Below are positions 60,289-64,000 of a stretch of 64,000 bases of DNA, piece after piece. Position 1 is the stretch's first letter; each line of letters opens with the position of its first letter. The position numbers were made by a program, and so were the translations under genes. The notes under the pieces are model-generated. The model did no database searches. It worked only from the letters and a program-made list of their open reading frames with translations, and was not told where the DNA came from. The stretch is from the NCBI RefSeq assembly GCF_014898055.3, contig NW_023604861.1:77140292-77204291 (forward strand), written 5' to 3'. This stretch comes from Talpa occidentalis. Taxonomy: Eukaryota > Chordata > Mammalia > Eulipotyphla > Talpidae.

Positions 60289-61966
60289 TAAAAGGCTGTC
60301 AAGTCCATTTCATAAGATTTTTCACCTGAGCAACATGGCTTTGCACAGTTTGATTAGGGGGAGGGGAAAAGAGTAAAAATTATTTTAAAGGGTCACAAAT
60401 CTGATGAACAACATGAACAATTTTACACTAACACAGAATACTTCTAAGTAAATCAGAGAAGTTAAAGAAAAATGAACGAGGAAAGGCGACATCTAGGAAC
60501 AAGCTATTCTTGCTAGTGCCAGAAGCTGGGATCTTAGAATGGGTATTTTCATCCTTACAGCACACCCCAGCACACTCAAATCAGAATAGACTGCTATAAA
60601 AAGGGGGAGGAATGGGAGGAGCTCTCGGGGTGAGAGAAGCCTTCTGGTTAGCTGAGCAGCTAACTATTCCCCCTCATCAGCAAAACAACCCAGAGGCTCT
60701 CAGGTGGACTGTCCTCCAGGGGTTGAGGGGAGCTAAGAGCCCACTTCACTCTTGTCAGAAAGCCGTCCCCAATTATAACATGCTGCCTTGAACACTTAAG
60801 GCCTTAGGGATCCTATTGGCTACGACAACTTCTAGGGCTGTTAACACACATTATGGATATTTCTTAACATACATTGGGAAATCAAAAAGCGTATTTCATG
60901 AGCAACTCTTGAAAACACTGCCTTCCTGAAGACCGACTGGGACTGCCCAATTTGATTCAAATAAAAACTGCTCGAGATAATCTGAGGCTGGATGTCTCAC
61001 CCTACTGATCGCCCTTCCCCATAGGGTGCCTGTAAGAACTTACTCTCCACCTCCTGAAACATCCTAAAGCGGCCCAGTTTGTAAGCAAAAAGTTATTCCA
61101 AGACAAACTGTATCTAACCTTTTTGTAAAACTTAAGACCAAAACTCAAGTCCCTTCTTAATCTATTCCTACCACGACTAAAGGTAAAATAACTAATGGCC
61201 AAGAAAATAACTCTTTGCGATTTTCTCTCCAAGCAGCGGCCTCTGACGGCAGCCTGACTTAATGGTACAAAGTCGAGGGCTTGGGAACAGCTGGCTCCCC
61301 GCAGCCCCCCTCCCTTTCAATCACGAAGATGACTTGTAGATTTCTAACTAAAACACCAACGAGACATTACGTTTAATATACATATATACGCACAGTCAAT
61401 TCGCTGGGGCACTGGCGAAAAGAGGTGTTTTTAAGCTAAAAACAGGGAAACTCACAGAAACACGCTATATAGCAAGTTGGATGCAAACCCGGCGACGGAA
61501 CTCAAAAGTGAAGCAGCCAGCAACCGAGTCTTGAAAATAAAAGTCTCGCACGTTCACAACAACACAACCGCCACCACAGGCACACACGTCCCGGCAGGAA
61601 AAGCGACACCCCACGCTCCCCCCGCCCCTCCGCGGGGCTCGCGCCCGCTCCCGACCCCTCCTGACCCGGCCAGCGACGGCCGGTCCCCCGCCCTTCCCCC
61701 CGCGGAGCTGCCGGCGCACACCGGGGGTCCCCAGCCCGCGCCCCGCGGACCCCGGGGCCGGGACGCAGCCCAGAGTGCGCTCCTCCCGCTACCTGCTCCA
61801 GCCCAGGTCCCTCTCGCCCAGGCGCCGAGACCCTCGCGGCCGCCGGGGCCCCTCCTCCGCCCGCCGGGCTCTCCCGGCCCTGGCCGGCTCCCAGCGCCGC
61901 CCTCCATCCACCGGGAGCCCCGCGCCCCCAGGATCCCCCCAGCCGGCGCCGGCGCCGGGAACTCAC

Positions 61967-62120
61967 CACATGCAGCTCCACCTGGGAACTAGCGCATCGG
62001 GAGGGTCCTCGCCCACTCCCCGCGCTAGTCCCGCTCCATGCGGAGTCCCCGCTCCGGGGGCCCGAGGGTGGCGCCGGGGAGCGGGCAGAGGGCGAGACCG
62101 CAGCTACGACTCCGCCGTCC
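61967..62120 (-). other. SERTAD2: SERTAD2 exon 1, 5' non-coding (inferred)
   Basis: The 3' limit is the donor GTGAGT (plus-strand ACTCAC at 61961-61966; the exon ends at 61967). The 5' limit is a guess based on a TATA-like element at about 62,142-62,150. The leader contains three tiny upstream ORFs: ATG...TAG at 62037-62023 (Met-Glu-Arg-Asp), ATG CGC TAG at 61997-61989, and ATG at 61971-61969 whose stop TGA is completed by the first base of exon 2. Confidence 0.6.
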
Positions 62121-62141
62121 TCCGCCCGCGCGCCGCGAGCA

Positions 62142-62150
62142 TTATACAAT
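62142..62150 (-). promoter_or_regulatory. TATA-like element
   Basis: The transcript strand reads TTGTATAATG, flanked by GC-rich DNA. If used, initiation would be near 62,115. CpG-island promoters often start diffusely, so this is weak evidence. Confidence 0.35.
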
Positions 62151-62309
62151 GGTGGCGGCGGCGGCGACGGCAGGCGGCGGAGGAGGAAGCGGGAGGCGGG
62201 CGGAGGGGGCGCCCTGACCGAGCCAGCGGCAGCTCGTGCTCCAGCACCCGCCGAGCAGGAGTGACGTGCGGCCAGCGAGCCTCCCGCGAGCTCCGGGCCC
62301 GGGGCTCGG

Positions 62310-62390
62310 CAGGCCCCGCCCCCGCAGGCCCCGCCCCGCCCCGCTGGCCCCGCCCCGCCCCGCAGGCCCCGCCCCGCCCCGCCCCGCCCG
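62310..62390. promoter_or_regulatory. Cluster of GC boxes (Sp1/KLF type)
   Basis: At least eight CCCCGCCC units in about 80 bp, arranged as a short tandem repeat with 'gcaggccccgccccg' and 'gctggccccgccccg' variants, about 200 bp upstream of the inferred start. A CRE-like half site TGACGT lies at 62,261-62,266. Confidence 0.75.
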
Positions 62391-63130
62391 CGCCCGGCGG
62401 TCCCGGGAGGCGCGCGGAGCGCCGAGCTGGGCCCCGCCGCCGGGGAGGCAGGAAGGGGCCGGCGGGGCGGGGAGACGCCGGGTGGCAGCGCCGCCCACGC
62501 CCCCGCTCGGGCCGGCGCGCCCTTTATTTTCTCTTAAGGAAACACTTAAAGAGAAAAGCCGAGGAAAGCGACACTCCCGCCAGGGCCACCGCCACCGCCC
62601 CCAATCCCCGCGCCCTCCGGACACTCCTGCAAATGACGCGCGGCCGGCGACAAAGGCGGCGGAGTGCACGGCGCGCGCGGCCCGGCGAGTCGCGCGACCG
62701 CAAATATGACAAGCATCTGAGCTATTCGGCAACTTGGGGCCGGTCAGCAGGGCGCACAGGGTCCCGCCAGGGGAGGGGAGCACAAACCCGACCCTGAGGC
62801 GCAGCGTCCGCGCTGCCCGCGGGGCTTTAGAGGCTGCCGTCCCGGGGGGGGGGCAGTGTCTGCCGCGGGGACACTCCCCAGGGCCCCCCTCGTAGGACGC
62901 ACGTGTGCCCCGCAGAGCTGCCCGACTGGCAGAATGCGGTCTCCAGGTGGAGCCAGGGACAGAAAAAGCCCCTTGGCCGCGACGGCCTCGGCCCAGCACT
63001 CTTAAGGAGTCACAAGTCCACCGTACTTTGGGAGCTGGATGGAGCCCAGCTGCAGCCCTCTTGGCCGCCTGCGCCACGGGGCGCACTCGGCGGCCAGGCG
63101 TCGGCCCCGGCAATGCCCACTCTGGTAGGG

Positions 63131-64000
63131 AAAGGAGGCTTGGACGCATAGGGGTCCTCTGGCCAGAAGTTTCACGTTGACAGCCTTTCCCCGTCCCCAT
63201 TAGAAAGTTTCTGATTCGGACTACTTACCAATAAGTTAGCAGGTAAATTTATACTGGCTGGGTGACTAATTTAAAGCACTAGGAAAATTACTAATTATTT
63301 TTAAAAATTACGCGTTCATGGTAAAGATGTTACAGAAAGTAATTCAGGCACCTTAAAATTTTGGCTGTTACCACACCCAATATAATCTCAAATCAGTGTC
63401 ATCTGGGATCACAGGTGAGGGTCCACTATACTAGTTGTATTTAAGGATAATAAAGCTTTAAGACCCAACATAAAAGTGACTATAAGTGGTTAACATCAAG
63501 ACAAGTTGAGGCCTAGTCAAACTGTTCTTTAATGATTTATTATCAATTAAATTGATCATCTTGTTGAAATTAAACCTAGGCTAAAATGTTTGTAGAGGAA
63601 AAATATTTATTGTTTTATCTTGGAAGGAATGAAAAAAGGTTTTAACTGGAACACTGAGTATAATTAAAATCCCATACAGACTTCTCTATACGTATAACCA
63701 ATGCCCCAAACTAATTATTTGTGGATATCTCTGGAAAGTTTCATCATAATGGCATTCAAAATCATGAAAGTAGCATGTGAGGGCCTTTGCAGGTCACACT
63801 GAGTTTGTGCCTGAGTGGCAGGGCATTTTGCAGTGAGTCCAACATATTTTTCACTTCTGAGTTATGACTTTGAGAGAGACACTAACAGTTTTCTAACCAC
63901 CCACTCATTTATACTTCCAGCACTCACTTTAAGGAAACACCACTGAAACAGAAGTTGCAACAATCTCGTTCTGTGATATCTCTGCATTGGAAGCCCAGGG
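63131..64000. other. Upstream flank, unassigned
   Basis: AT-rich sequence beyond the island. No gene, SINE or LTR recognised. Confidence 0.45.

Larger units (their letters stand above)
48377..61580. other. Repeat-poor intronic sequence
   Basis: AT-rich intronic sequence with no recognisable exon. It contains an old repeat end at about 54,320-54,500 ('tttgtggatgtttggaattttccataataaaaagtt'), GC-rich spots near 52,780-52,900 and 53,560-53,690, a C run at 53,631-53,640, a G run at 53,807-53,817 and a (GA)n/(GT)n tract at 60,231-60,288. Long stretches may be conserved regulatory DNA, which I cannot test. Confidence 0.45.
45080..61966 (-). other. SERTAD2: SERTAD2 intron (inferred, 16.9 kb)
   Basis: Bounded by a GTGAGT donor in the CpG island and the acceptor before the coding exon. 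The whole gene (about 22.4 kb) agrees with the roughly 22-kb span I recall for human SERTAD2. SINEs occur only at 46.3-47.8 kb. From about 48.4 to 61.9 kb I see almost no young repeats. No other gene was recognised inside. Confidence 0.75.
61580..63130. promoter_or_regulatory. SERTAD2: CpG island at the SERTAD2 5' end
   Basis: About 1.5 kb of very high GC and CpG. Densest at 61,600-62,480. It holds the inferred exon 1 and promoter. Open frames of up to 352 codons on both strands here are compositional and rejected as genes. Confidence 0.9.

Noticed and set aside
61477..63200. Open frames of 171-352 codons on both strands
   Set aside because: They lie in the CpG island, where stop codons are rare. 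Translations are Pro/Arg/Ala/Gly-rich with no known domain, and frames on both strands overlap.

Overview
This is a window of nuclear DNA from a placental mammal. It holds one recognisable protein gene, SERTAD2 (TRIP-Br2), on the minus strand, set in repeat-rich non-coding DNA. The SERTAD2 protein reads through intact at 314 residues. The repeats (MIR, MER5A-like hAT, L1, ERV solo LTRs) are typical of Laurasiatheria-like genomes. The dominant young SINE is tRNA-derived, with A and B boxes and a tail carrying AATAAA plus a TCTTT pol III terminator (the 'T+' SINE class). I cannot assign it to a family by eye; a mole-like eulipotyphlan or a bat are candidates. I see no bacterial, viral-episome or CRISPR-like content.

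Layout. Bases 1-39,770 are intergenic, downstream of SERTAD2. They contain a mariner-type MITE at the extreme left, about 15 SINE insertions, two LTR families (A, about 620-670 bp, five copies; B, about 480 bp, two copies), ancient MIR/L1/MLT2-like/MER5 fragments, and an isolated CpG-rich block at 13.2-14.2 kb. They also contain a degenerate tandem array of about 195-bp units at about 15.95-18.83 kb and a multi-layer nested insertion stack at 28.2-30.6 kb. Bases about 39,770-45,079 are the terminal exon of SERTAD2: a roughly 4.4-kb 3'UTR with a long (CU)n tract, then the whole coding region. Bases 45,080-61,966 are the inferred single intron, with three SINEs at its 3' end and none over the distal 14 kb. 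Bases 61,967 to about 62,120 are the inferred 5' non-coding exon inside a strong CpG island (about 61.6-63.1 kb) with clustered GC boxes.

How it works together. Transcription should start in the island and run leftward. The inferred leader carries three tiny upstream ORFs, the last an AUG-UGA start-stop created at the splice junction 6 nt before the true start codon. The 3'UTR carries Pumilio-type elements and a polypyrimidine tract. Together these suggest strong post-transcriptional control of a short-lived cell-cycle and lipolysis co-regulator. That is inference.

I found no new coding system. The items most worth a second look are the ~195-bp tandem array, the uORF arrangement, the orphan CpG island with its CpG-decayed partial duplicate, the nested LTR/SINE/L1 stack and the hairpin-forming inverted SINEs.
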